Below, in pieces: positions 23,704-32,911 of a DNA stretch of 64,000 nucleotides (positions are counted from its first letter, which is position 1; every line of letters starts with the position of its first letter). The position numbers were made by a program, and so were the translations under genes. Below the pieces are notes generated by a model. It was given only the letters and a program-made list of their open reading frames with translations, made no database searches and was not told where the DNA came from. Source of the stretch: Bacteroidales bacterium (GTDB lineage Bacteria; Bacteroidota; Bacteroidia; Bacteroidales; 4484-276); NCBI GenBank assembly GCA_014860585.1, contig JACZJL010000104.1, positions 1-64,000 of the forward strand. The letters are read 5' to 3'.

Positions 23704-26592
23704 ATGCAGTTGTTTCGTCTGAAAATAAGTCAATTGTTGCCTGGCATGAATACGATGACATCAGCACTTTTTGTTCTGGCATCCCTGAACTTTACCTTTG
23801 TGAGCATGTTGCAGTCACAAAACCCTTATCAGGTGGTGTCGTTTGGCAAAGATGTACATGCAGGTGGAAATCAAAACTGGGGGATCAGTCTCAATGAGCG
23901 GGGAGAGGTTTTTATAGCCAACAATGCCGGGCTTGTTGTCATGGATGGCTCACGAGTTATGCTTTTTAAGCTCCCTTCTGAAACCATTATCCGTTCAGTG
24001 GCTTGTGTGGGTGAAAAGGTCTTTGCCGGTTCGTTTGAGGAATTTGGCTATTGGCAATCCGGAGAAGATGGTCGTTGGCAGTACAGGTCGTTGCTCCCCT
24101 TGCTAAAAGACATCAAACTCAACAATGATGAGTTTTGGAAAATAATCAGTCATAATAACCTCGTTTATTTTCAAAGTTTTGGAAATATTTTATGCTTTGA
24201 TGGAAATTCAATTGAGTCGATCAAATTGCCTGATGCCGTTCTTTTTCTCCTGAAAGCCGGGGATCACCTTTTTACACAAGTCATCAACGGGTCACTTTAC
24301 GAATTGATTGGCAAAGAATTGAAAAGGATTGAAAATAGTGAGATTTTCAGTGATACCGAAATAAAATCCATCCTGCCCCTTTCTGATGGAAAACTATTAA
24401 TTGGCACAAGTTCGAAGGGACTTTTCAAATACAGTGACGGACTGTTTTCGGAATGGTACACAGAGGCTTCCGTTGAACTCAAAACCAACCAGTTAAACAA
24501 TGGCGCTTTACTCGGTGATCTTCTCGTTTTTGGCACTTTACTTAAAGGGGTTTACATCATTGACCAATCAGGAAAATTAAAACATCACCTGCATAGCGGC
24601 AATTCGATTCAGAACAACACTATACTTTCATTACATGCCGGAGTAGATGGCAACTTATGGGTGGGCATGGACAAAGGTGTTGATTACGTTTGGTTTAACG
24701 CGCCTATTGAAGTATACAATGATGCTGAAGAAGGACTTGGTGCTGTTTATTCGGCCTGTCTTTTTCAAAACCGGCTCTTCCTTGGAACCAACCAGGGTGT
24801 TTATTATTATGAACTTCAACCTGACGGGGGATTATCGGCAAAAAGATTCATCGCTGATTCACAGGGACAGGTTTGGTTTTTAAAGGAGATTGATAACAAT
24901 CTCTATTGTGGCTCCAATAATGGAACTTTCGTTTTAGCGGGCGATTTCATGCTGGAAGTTAGTGCTGTTAGTGGAGGATACAATTTGAGTGAGATTAGCA
25001 TAAACGACACAGATTATTTGCTGCAAAGCACTTACAACAGCCTGGTACTTTTTAGTAAGCAGGACCACCTATGGAAACAATCAGCCACTATTGAAGGGTT
25101 TACCGCACCGGCAAGATTTCTCGAAGTGGATTATCTTGGCAATGTGCTACTGGGTCATTCCATTAATGGGCTTTATCTACTTCAGCCATCTCCGGGTTAC
25201 CAATCCATTGAACAATTCCGAAAGCTTGATTCAAATGACGGCCTTCAGGTAAACACCAACAGGTTGTTCAGGGTAGATAACCGGATTTTAATTCCCGGTA
25301 AAAATAAGTTGCTTCAATGGAATGCTATCGAAGGAAGGGTTTCACCTTTCGAAGAGTTAAATGAACAGTTGGCTGAATTTTGTGCTGTTAAAACTATTGT
25401 TCCTGTTTTTGGCGACAAGTATTGGTTTGTAAGGGAAAGTGCAATTGGGATGTTTGAAATCCGGTTTCGCTCGGCCAAATTGCTATACCGGATTATTCCT
25501 GAAATGTTCGGGCTTGATCTTGTCGAAAATTACGAAAATATTGTCGCCCTGAACGACAGCCTGCATCTGATTTGTCTTGAAGAAGGGTTTGCGTTGTTAA
25601 ACATTTACAAACTCAATCAACAGGAAGAGATCAATAAACCCCCAACTATCAGGCTGGCAGGTTTCAGTAACGAGTTATCAGAACAACAATTCATTGGTGT
25701 AGGTGAGTCAAACAAAGTAAGTAACCGTTTCAATAACTTTTTCATTTCCTTTTCATCACAAGAGCCGGTTGGCAGGAAAAAATATTATCAATATAAATTG
25801 GATGGAATAGATGATGGATGGAGCGACTGGTCAGGAAATACCGAAGTAAAATACTCGAGGCTTCCTCCCGGGCAGTACTTATTTAACGTTCGTACACTCA
25901 CCGCAAAAGGTCTGGTAACCCCATCTGCAACTGTCAGTTTTACCATAAATCGTCCCTGGTTTCTGTCTTTTTTTGCAATTATCATCGACGCTTTACTGAT
26001 CATTGGATTTGTTTCACTGATTATCATTTTTTACAAAAAGCGCAAATGGAAGCAAAAGGAGCTGGATTTAAAAAGGGAGAATGAGAAGATACGTCAGCAG
26101 AAAGATCAGGCATTGGCTGAAAACATCAAATTATCAAATGAGAAACTTCAGGCGGAGGTTTCACTGAAAAACCTTCAATTGGCCAAAAACACCATGGCAA
26201 TTATCCGCAAGAATGAAGCACTCATCGAGATTAAAGATGAACTCGAGAAGCAAAAAGATGAATTGGGTTACCGACTTCCGGCAAAGTACTATGAAAACAT
26301 GCATCACCTGATCGAGCGCAATATATCACAAGACCACGATTGGCAAATATTTGAACAACTTTTCGACCAGGCACATGAGAACTTCTTTCAGCGGTTGAAA
26401 GCAGTTTACCCTGACCTAACCACCAGTGACCTCCGGCTATGTGCCTACCTGCGGATTAACCTCTCATCAAAAGAGATTGCTCCTTTGCTCAACATTACCA
26501 CGAGGGGAGTAGAGGAGAAGCGATATCGCCTTCGTAAACGGTTAAACCTGGCTGCCGAGCAAAGCCTTGCCGAATTTATTATGGGTTTCTAG
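23704..26592 (+). CDS. Trans-envelope sensor/regulator: propeller + Y_Y_Y + TM + LuxR-type HTH
   Basis: About 963 residues from ATG 23704, the start that puts a signal-peptide-like segment at the N-terminus (the frame is open back to 23605). Periplasmic part: a beta-propeller of reg_prop type repeats (about residues 40-650; NLWVGMDKGVDYVWF is one repeat) and a Y_Y_Y domain (about 689-752; YYQYKLDGIDDGWSDWS). One membrane helix (about 755-777) is followed by a charged coiled coil and a C-terminal LuxR-like helix-turn-helix (about 900-960; DLRLCAYLRINLSSKEIAPL). There is no histidine kinase, receiver or AraC domain, so a ligand signal would pass directly to the DNA-binding part. It sits immediately upstream of susC and is the obvious PUL regulator. 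Confidence 0.85.
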   Translation: MQLFRLKISQLLPGMNTMTSALFVLASLNFTFVSMLQSQNPYQVVSFGKDVHAGGNQNWGISLNERGEVFIANNAGLVVMDGSRVMLFKLPSETIIRSVACVGEKVFAGSFEEFGYWQSGEDGRWQYRSLLPLLKDIKLNNDEFWKIISHNNLVYFQSFGNILCFDGNSIESIKLPDAVLFLLKAGDHLFTQVINGSLYELIGKELKRIENSEIFSDTEIKSILPLSDGKLLIGTSSKGLFKYSDGLFSEWYTEASVELKTNQLNNGALLGDLLVFGTLLKGVYIIDQSGKLKHHLHSGNSIQNNTILSLHAGVDGNLWVGMDKGVDYVWFNAPIEVYNDAEEGLGAVYSACLFQNRLFLGTNQGVYYYELQPDGGLSAKRFIADSQGQVWFLKEIDNNLYCGSNNGTFVLAGDFMLEVSAVSGGYNLSEISINDTDYLLQSTYNSLVLFSKQDHLWKQSATIEGFTAPARFLEVDYLGNVLLGHSINGLYLLQPSPGYQSIEQFRKLDSNDGLQVNTNRLFRVDNRILIPGKNKLLQWNAIEGRVSPFEELNEQLAEFCAVKTIVPVFGDKYWFVRESAIGMFEIRFRSAKLLYRIIPEMFGLDLVENYENIVALNDSLHLICLEEGFALLNIYKLNQQEEINKPPTIRLAGFSNELSEQQFIGVGESNKVSNRFNNFFISFSSQEPVGRKKYYQYKLDGIDDGWSDWSGNTEVKYSRLPPGQYLFNVRTLTAKGLVTPSATVSFTINRPWFLSFFAIIIDALLIIGFVSLIIIFYKKRKWKQKELDLKRENEKIRQQKDQALAENIKLSNEKLQAEVSLKNLQLAKNTMAIIRKNEALIEIKDELEKQKDELGYRLPAKYYENMHHLIERNISQDHDWQIFEQLFDQAHENFFQRLKAVYPDLTTSDLRLCAYLRINLSSKEIAPLLNITTRGVEEKRYRLRKRLNLAAEQSLAEFIMGF

Positions 26593-26973
26593 TATTCTCA
26601 AAATCACTATTTTTTAGAAAACTATTATCCGTAAGAATGGCTTCCTCCCTAAAAATTACCAGATTTAGTTTAATAATTTAATGGTACTAAACTATTGATA
26701 TTATGGTGTATATGAGCCTATTCTCCGTTTGTGATGTAGTGATGTTGTGGTTAGACTAATGATCCCATTCCCGAACCGAATTAATTATGTGGTGTAAAAA
26801 TGTCGACTTGTCAACGTTTTAACTTATCTTTGTGAAAATTGATGATTTGAAAATTTCATTGACCCTTAAAGCCATTGACAATAATTGAAATTTTTATGAA
26901 AAGATCATTTATTGATGCACCGGGAGTTCAAAAATGAGAAAGTTTACTATTTCAGCATTCATTTGATAGCTTA
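26593..26973 (+). promoter_or_regulatory. Control region and leader of the SusC operon
   Basis: No gene of normal size. A -7 element TATCTTTG at 26825-26832 would give a leader of roughly 135 nt. In the leader, AAAATTTCA (26850-26858) pairs with TGAAATTTT (26886-26894), directly before a T-run. Two tiny frames follow, 26896-26937 (13 codons) and 26934-26966 (10 codons), overlapping as ATGA, with the SusC ATG 7 nt after the second. Confidence 0.45.
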
Positions 26974-29900
26974 ATGACATGGATAAATATTCACCAAAAC
27001 CTAAAACTTATGGTCAAATCATTACGAAGTTACAAACTAAAAAATGCACTGGCAATCTTTGCTGGGTTGTTTTTTTTAATTTCTCCGGCGTTTGCACAGC
27101 GTGTCATCCAGGGTGTTGTCACAGCAGGCAAGACAGGTGAAACCCTTCCGGGAGTCAATGTTGTCTCTCAGGGCACTTTAAGGGGTACATCCACTGACAT
27201 TGATGGTAAGTTTTCTTTTGAAGTCCTGCCGGAAGACAAAGTGCTCGAGTTTACATTCACCGGTTACGATAAGCAAATCGTGGAATTGACCGCTGAGAAC
27301 TTTTATAATGTTGTGATGCTTGAGGCACAATACATGCTGGATGAGTTGGTAGTTATCGGATATGGAACCGTTAAGAAGAGTGATCTTACGGGTTCGGTCA
27401 GCTCGTTGAAGCAGGAAGATATCCTTAAGACGACCGCTATCAACCCGGTGCAGGCTTTACAGGGACGCGCCACCGGTGTGCAGGTGACCACTACTAGTGG
27501 AACCCCAGGCGCCGGAGTGTCGGTTAGAATTCGGGGTGTGGGTACATTCAATGATTCGGAACCGATTTATGTTGTCGACGGAATGATCCTCAGTGACATT
27601 ACGTTTTTGAACTCCTCTGATATTGCATCAATGGAGGTACTTAAAGACGCTTCTGCTACTGCGATCTATGGTTCGCGTGGAGCAAACGGCGTTGTGATCA
27701 TTCAAACAAACCGCGGAAATGCTGACCAACTGAAGCCGGTTGTAAGTTTCTCCACTGAATTTGGAGTTCAGCGGATAGCCAATGAAATTGATCTTCTGAG
27801 CGGAAGAGAATTTGCCATCATTTCCAATGAAATCAAGCCAGGTTCATATAACAATGTGGATGCAGTGCCAAATACCGATTGGCAGGATTTGATCTTCCGC
27901 GATGCGCTGAAGCAAAACCACCAACTTTCGATTTCAGGTGCTACTAAAATGTCGGATTATTACGTTGGGATTGGCTTTTACAAGCAGGAAGGGATAATCC
28001 CTAAATCTGATTATCAGCGAATTTCCATTAAATTGAACAATACTTATCACATTAACGAAAAGCTGAGATTTGGCAACAATATTACTATTGCCCCCTACGA
28101 GTACCAGATTGCCCCAAACGTAACCTACTCGGTTTATCGCGCTCAACCTTTGCTTGAGCCTTACTATCCTGACGGAAGTTTTGGCGTGGTTTTCAATGTT
28201 GGAAATCCACTGGCTGAACTTGAGTATTCGAACAACTACAGGCGTGGTCTCCGCGGTGTTGGAAACCTTTTTATGGAAGCTGACATCAGTGATTTTGTGT
28301 TCAAATCAAGTTTTGGTATTGATGCTGCTTACATTAAAAATGAGCAATTTACCCCTGCTTATGCAGTGCTGAATCCTGATGGATCGCAGTCGCAGCAATA
28401 CAACGAATATAGCGACATCTTCAAGGGTTCCAGCGATAACCTGACCTGGCTTTGGGAAAACACGGTAAATTATTCAAAAGAAATTGATAAACACCGTATT
28501 GATGCTGTTGGCGGTTTTACGATGCAAAAACTCCGTTCTGAAGAGTTCCGCCTGGTTGGACAGAATGTAATCCGCAATGAGAGTGACTTCTGGTATGTTC
28601 TCCCGTCCTATGTTCTTGATGAGGGAAACAACATCGACATGGTTCAGAGCATATACAACGGAGTAGATCCGGGGTATTACTATTCGATGATTTCCTATCT
28701 GTTCAGGGTAAATTATACTTACAATAACCGGTACATTCTGACCGCAACTTTCCGACGTGATGGTTCATCAAAGTTCAGTGAAGACAACCGTTACGCAAAC
28801 TTTCCTTCATTTGCGGCAGGTTGGAACATCGGCAATGAAGATTTTATGCAACCGGTTGATTTTATTTCAACCTTGAAAGTGAGAGCAAGCTGGGGGCAGA
28901 TCGGGAACGAAAAAATCAGCTATTTCGATCGTTTTGCCAGGGTGCAGTCAAATCTTTTGGCTATTTTTTCCAATCCGGATGCTGCCTATCCAGCCGCAAG
29001 CTATGGCAAAAGCGGCAACCCTGACCTGAAGTGGGAAACCACAACCCAGCTCGACATTGGGTTGGAAGTGGGTGTATTAAACGACCGGCTGATCGGTGAG
29101 TTTGACTTTTTCAACAAAACTACCGACGATATTCTTGTCGAACTCTCCACACCAGGTCATCTTGGCAACGGGCAAGGTCAAAAAGTGCGTTACAATGCTG
29201 CATCAGTGCTCAATCGCGGTTTTGAAATGAACATCAAATGGCGCGATAAAGTGGGGGAATTCAGCTATGGGTTAGGCTTTCTGGGAACACTTCTGCATAA
29301 CGAAGTGTTGAGTATCGGAGGCAACAGTGGTGTTGACTCTGTTCTGATTGGTGGCGGACTTGCCAACGGGCAGCAGGTAACACTGAGTAAAGTCGGACTG
29401 CCAATAGGCGCCTTTTACGGATATGTTACTGATGGAATTTTTCAAACCCAGGAAGAACTCAATGCTTATCCCCATTCATCCCAGGCAGAAGTTGGAGACC
29501 TGCGGTTTGTGGATGTAAATAAAGACGGCAAAATTGACGGACAGGACAGAACCAACATTGGTTCACCGATCCCGAAGTTCATTTTTGGATTCAATGTTAA
29601 CATGGCTTACAAAAATTTCGATTTTTCTCTTGATCTGCAGGGTCAAACCGGGAACAAAATCTTTAATGGTAAGGATGTAGTCCGACCTGACCCTTATAAT
29701 TTTGAACAGCATGTCTGGGATCGTTGGACGGGACCTGGAACAAGCAATACTGAACCAAAACCTTCGTTTGGAGGTTACAACTTTTTACCTTCGGACAGGT
29801 TTATCTATGATGGTTCTTACGTAAGGGTGCGGAACGTGATTCTTGGTTACACCTTGCCAAAATCGGTAAGTGAAAAAATATCCCTTCAAACTGTAAGGGT

Positions 29901-30051
29901 TTACGTGAAAGGCTCAGATATTCTGACATTTACAAAATGGACCGGATACACTCCAGAAATCGGTAGTTATGATGTGTTATCAAATGGCATCGACACCGGT
30001 GTTTATCCCATTTCAGCAGTTTATTCAATTGGCTTAAATGTAACTTTTTAA
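26974..30051 (+). CDS. SusC-family TonB-dependent outer-membrane transporter
   Basis: A 1025-residue protein. The signal peptide ends SPAFAQ (about residue 41); ATG 27010 is an alternative start that gives a shorter signal. Residues about 44-125 form the carboxypeptidase-regulatory-like domain that precedes SusC plugs. The plug follows (VIGYGTVKKSDLTGSV, VRIRGVGTFNDSEPIYVVDG, SMEVLKDASATAIYGSRGANG), then the 22-strand barrel with the C-terminal aromatic end (SIGLNVTF). SusC with SusD imports oligosaccharides across the outer membrane using TonB energy. It is the first structural gene of the locus, 11 nt ahead of susD. Confidence 0.95.
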   Translation: MTWINIHQNLKLMVKSLRSYKLKNALAIFAGLFFLISPAFAQRVIQGVVTAGKTGETLPGVNVVSQGTLRGTSTDIDGKFSFEVLPEDKVLEFTFTGYDKQIVELTAENFYNVVMLEAQYMLDELVVIGYGTVKKSDLTGSVSSLKQEDILKTTAINPVQALQGRATGVQVTTTSGTPGAGVSVRIRGVGTFNDSEPIYVVDGMILSDITFLNSSDIASMEVLKDASATAIYGSRGANGVVIIQTNRGNADQLKPVVSFSTEFGVQRIANEIDLLSGREFAIISNEIKPGSYNNVDAVPNTDWQDLIFRDALKQNHQLSISGATKMSDYYVGIGFYKQEGIIPKSDYQRISIKLNNTYHINEKLRFGNNITIAPYEYQIAPNVTYSVYRAQPLLEPYYPDGSFGVVFNVGNPLAELEYSNNYRRGLRGVGNLFMEADISDFVFKSSFGIDAAYIKNEQFTPAYAVLNPDGSQSQQYNEYSDIFKGSSDNLTWLWENTVNYSKEIDKHRIDAVGGFTMQKLRSEEFRLVGQNVIRNESDFWYVLPSYVLDEGNNIDMVQSIYNGVDPGYYYSMISYLFRVNYTYNNRYILTATFRRDGSSKFSEDNRYANFPSFAAGWNIGNEDFMQPVDFISTLKVRASWGQIGNEKISYFDRFARVQSNLLAIFSNPDAAYPAASYGKSGNPDLKWETTTQLDIGLEVGVLNDRLIGEFDFFNKTTDDILVELSTPGHLGNGQGQKVRYNAASVLNRGFEMNIKWRDKVGEFSYGLGFLGTLLHNEVLSIGGNSGVDSVLIGGGLANGQQVTLSKVGLPIGAFYGYVTDGIFQTQEELNAYPHSSQAEVGDLRFVDVNKDGKIDGQDRTNIGSPIPKFIFGFNVNMAYKNFDFSLDLQGQTGNKIFNGKDVVRPDPYNFEQHVWDRWTGPGTSNTEPKPSFGGYNFLPSDRFIYDGSYVRVRNVILGYTLPKSVSEKISLQTVRVYVKGSDILTFTKWTGYTPEIGSYDVLSNGIDTGVYPISAVYSIGLNVTF

Positions 30052-30062
30052 TCCTGAAGATC

Positions 30063-31553
30063 ATGAAAAAAATAATTATTCCAATAGCATTACTATTTGT
30101 TATTAGTTTTTACGGCTGTGAAGATTTTCTCGATGTAAAACCACAGGGAGAACTGACTCAGGAAGCTTTTCCAACGTCAGCATCCGATGCCCAGCTAGCC
30201 ACCAATGCAGTCTATTCAACCATCCGCGCATGGTATTATCACTCCGGCGGATATCCCATTCTCGATATCATGTCCGATGATGCGCTAAAGGGCAGCAACC
30301 CGAATGACCAGTTGAGTACTTTAGGACCGTACGATAATTTTTCCATCACCCCTTCTCAGGACGGACTTGATCGTTGGTGGGCAACGCTGTACGAAGGAAT
30401 TAAGCGCGCCAATGTGGTAATCGAGAAGGTTCCGGAAATTACAATGGATGAAACACTTAAGAACAGATATATTGCTGAAGCCCGCTTTCTGCGTGGGTTA
30501 TATTATTTTGACCTCGTGCGTGCATGGGGTGGCGTTCCGCTTGTAACCACGATCACACCACCATTGAAATTAGAGCGGTCGGGAGCAGATGAAATTTATA
30601 CATTGATTTTATCCGATCTTGAGTTTGCTAAAAGCAACCTTCCCGAAAAGAGCCAGTATTCAGTATCCGACCTTGGACGAGCCACAAGAGGTGCAGCTAA
30701 ATCGCTTATGGCTAAAGTTTATCTATTCCGCCGTGATGTTGGAAAAGGCGACTTTACCAATGCTGAAGCCCTCCTTCTCGAAGTGATTAATTCGCTGGAA
30801 TACGACCTCGAATCCAACTTTGCCGATGCTAACGGTAAAGACGGCGAGCATGGTGTGGAGTCAGTTTTCGAAATCGGCGCCATGGAAACTGAAGGCGCGG
30901 TTGGGAATCAATATGCCAACACGCAGGGTGTGAGAGGGACTCCAAACCGTGGATGGGGCTTCAACCGCCCCTCTGAAAACCTTAGGTTCGCATTTGATGA
31001 AAACGACCCAAGGCTTGGTTTAACCATCATTGACCTGGGCGATGTGCTGGACGATATCGAAATCCTCGGCGACGGCACAACGCCTGATTTTGTTTATGAC
31101 GATCAGGGGAACATCATCGAAAGAGAATGCTACAACCAAAAAGTATGGATCCCCGGCACATCCACCAACACGCAGTTTGGTCATAACCGCCGGCTGATCA
31201 GGTTTGCTGATGTATTACTTATGGCAGCTGAAGCTTTAAACGAAAACGGGAAATCATCCCAGGCACTCGTTCACCTGAACAGGGTGAGAGAACGGGCAAG
31301 AGGAGGAAATTCTTCCATTTTACCTGATATAACAGTTACTTCCCAGGATGAACTTCGTGACCTGATCATCAATGAACGTCGTTTTGAACTGGCATTGGAA
31401 GGACATCGATACTGGGATCTGGTGCGCACGGGCAAAGCTCCTGAAGTACTCGGGCCATTGGGGTTTGTTGCCGGCAAACACGAGCTGATGCCAATCCCAC
31501 AGAATGAAATTGATATCTCACAAGGAACTTTAACACAAAATCCAAATTGGTAA
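30063..31553 (+). CDS. SusD-family glycan-binding lipoprotein
   Basis: A 496-residue lipoprotein (YGC, Cys19) with the RagB/SusD fold: an N-terminal SusD-like region beginning EDFLDVKPQGELTQEAF and TPR-like helices (RYIAEARFLRGLYYFDLVRAWGGVP), then a C-terminal region with FADVLLMAAEALNENG, INERRFELALEGHRYWDLVRTG and the final LMPIPQNEI...NPNW, all family hallmarks. It caps the SusC barrel on the cell surface and hands glycan to it. The bound glycan is inferred from the neighbouring enzymes to be a beta-1,2-glucan. Confidence 0.95.
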   Translation: MKKIIIPIALLFVISFYGCEDFLDVKPQGELTQEAFPTSASDAQLATNAVYSTIRAWYYHSGGYPILDIMSDDALKGSNPNDQLSTLGPYDNFSITPSQDGLDRWWATLYEGIKRANVVIEKVPEITMDETLKNRYIAEARFLRGLYYFDLVRAWGGVPLVTTITPPLKLERSGADEIYTLILSDLEFAKSNLPEKSQYSVSDLGRATRGAAKSLMAKVYLFRRDVGKGDFTNAEALLLEVINSLEYDLESNFADANGKDGEHGVESVFEIGAMETEGAVGNQYANTQGVRGTPNRGWGFNRPSENLRFAFDENDPRLGLTIIDLGDVLDDIEILGDGTTPDFVYDDQGNIIERECYNQKVWIPGTSTNTQFGHNRRLIRFADVLLMAAEALNENGKSSQALVHLNRVRERARGGNSSILPDITVTSQDELRDLIINERRFELALEGHRYWDLVRTGKAPEVLGPLGFVAGKHELMPIPQNEIDISQGTLTQNPNW

Positions 31554-31590
31554 TTTATTTTTTTATTGTTTAACTAAATCTTTTAATTTT

Positions 31591-32844
31591 ATGAAAAGTA
31601 GAAAAGTGTTTTTAGGTTTTATGGCTGCGTTAACTCTATTCGCAGTAGTTGCTCTTAACAGCTGTAAAGACGATGATCCGGTAGAATTGGTGTTGAACAC
31701 ACTGGTTTCAGGTACCATTGATCTTAACGGCGCCACCTCCCCGACAACAGTGCCGGTAAATCCGACCATTGTTGCTACATTTAGTACCAGCGTTGATCCT
31801 GCTTCGGCTACAGCCAGCACAATCAAAATGACTCAGGATTACGACAATGCTGACATCGCACTAACCATCACCGTATCAGGCAATACAATTACTATTGTTC
31901 CTGCTCCACCGCTTAGCAACGGAGCATTGTACAAACTGATGTTTTCAGCTGATATCAAATCCACTGAAGGTAAATTCCTGACTGCAACAGATCGTAATTT
32001 CACCACCATCGGAACTTTTGTTCCTGCCGGAGCTATTGCTCACTGGAATTTCGAAGACAATGCCGATGACCAGATTGGTCCATGGGATCCGGCTGCCAAT
32101 GCTATCGTTGACATCACCTACACTGATTCACGTAATGCTACTGCCGGTAAGGCAGCTACTTTCAATGGTACCACCAGTATCATCGAAATCCCTAACGGCG
32201 ATCTGCTCATCAATACGGACAATTTCACCATCTCCTTCTGGGTAAAAACCAAATCGGAAGGTATCACACATGGCCATTTTGTGATGGGACTTGGTGCATT
32301 CTGGGGCCTTCAGTTTGAAATCTTTGGAGGATATGACGGAGCTAAATTTGCCATTCAATATGAATTTGAAGATGGTACAACTGGCGCTGAAGATATGTGG
32401 TTCCCCTCAGATGCTACCGATAATACAAATGGTGGATGGCAAGGATGGGATTTTGCAAAAAGCATACCTGCCGTTGACATGATCGGGTTACTGAAAGACA
32501 ATTGGCTGCATGTTACCTATACCTACAATGGGCCTGAGCGTAAAGGCACCTTGTATTACAATAGCGAAAAGATGAAGAGTTTCGACTTTGACCTTTGGCC
32601 CGACGGCGATGCCAAGAGAACAGTTAAAGGGATGAAATATGCTGGTTTAGAACCAGATGTGGTCAATGAATTTGCATTGGGTTTTATCCATTCAAGGGCT
32701 GGTATCCTATGGGATAACGAACCATGGGGCGGCTATGATTTCCCGGATGCCAACCACTTCAAAGGACAACTTGATGACATCAGGTTCTTCCACAAAGTGT
32801 TGACTCCTACCGAAATCTCTTTGATGTACAACTCAGAAAAATAG
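31591..32844 (+). CDS. Surface lipoprotein: Ig-like + LamG domain (SusE/F position)
   Basis: A 417-residue lipoprotein (NSC, Cys25). Residues about 35-135 form a Big_5-type Ig-like domain (PTIVATFSTSVDPASA...), and residues about 145-415 a LamG/concanavalin-A-like jelly roll (AIAHWNFEDNADDQIG..., FTISFWVKTKSEG..., FKGQLDDIRFFHKVLTPTEI). Position right after SusD is where SusE/F-like surface glycan-binding proteins are encoded, so it most likely binds the substrate. LamG domains also occur in enzymes, but no catalytic domain is attached here. It is followed by a terminator-like hairpin before the enzyme genes. Confidence 0.85.
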   Translation: MKSRKVFLGFMAALTLFAVVALNSCKDDDPVELVLNTLVSGTIDLNGATSPTTVPVNPTIVATFSTSVDPASATASTIKMTQDYDNADIALTITVSGNTITIVPAPPLSNGALYKLMFSADIKSTEGKFLTATDRNFTTIGTFVPAGAIAHWNFEDNADDQIGPWDPAANAIVDITYTDSRNATAGKAATFNGTTSIIEIPNGDLLINTDNFTISFWVKTKSEGITHGHFVMGLGAFWGLQFEIFGGYDGAKFAIQYEFEDGTTGAEDMWFPSDATDNTNGGWQGWDFAKSIPAVDMIGLLKDNWLHVTYTYNGPERKGTLYYNSEKMKSFDFDLWPDGDAKRTVKGMKYAGLEPDVVNEFALGFIHSRAGILWDNEPWGGYDFPDANHFKGQLDDIRFFHKVLTPTEISLMYNSEK

Positions 32845-32862
32845 TTTTGGTAATTAATAGTT

Positions 32863-32897
32863 GAAGGGGGAGAGCAATCTTTCCCTTCATTTTTTTC
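32863..32897 (+). terminator. Intra-operon terminator/attenuator
   Basis: GAAGGGGGA (32863-32871) pairs, with two G.U pairs, with TTTCCCTTC (32880-32888) around an 8-nt loop, followed by a T-run. It lies between the LamG and first GH144 genes and would lower transcription of the enzymes relative to SusC/D. Confidence 0.6.
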
Positions 32898-32911
32898 TAT
32901 TCAAAAACATC

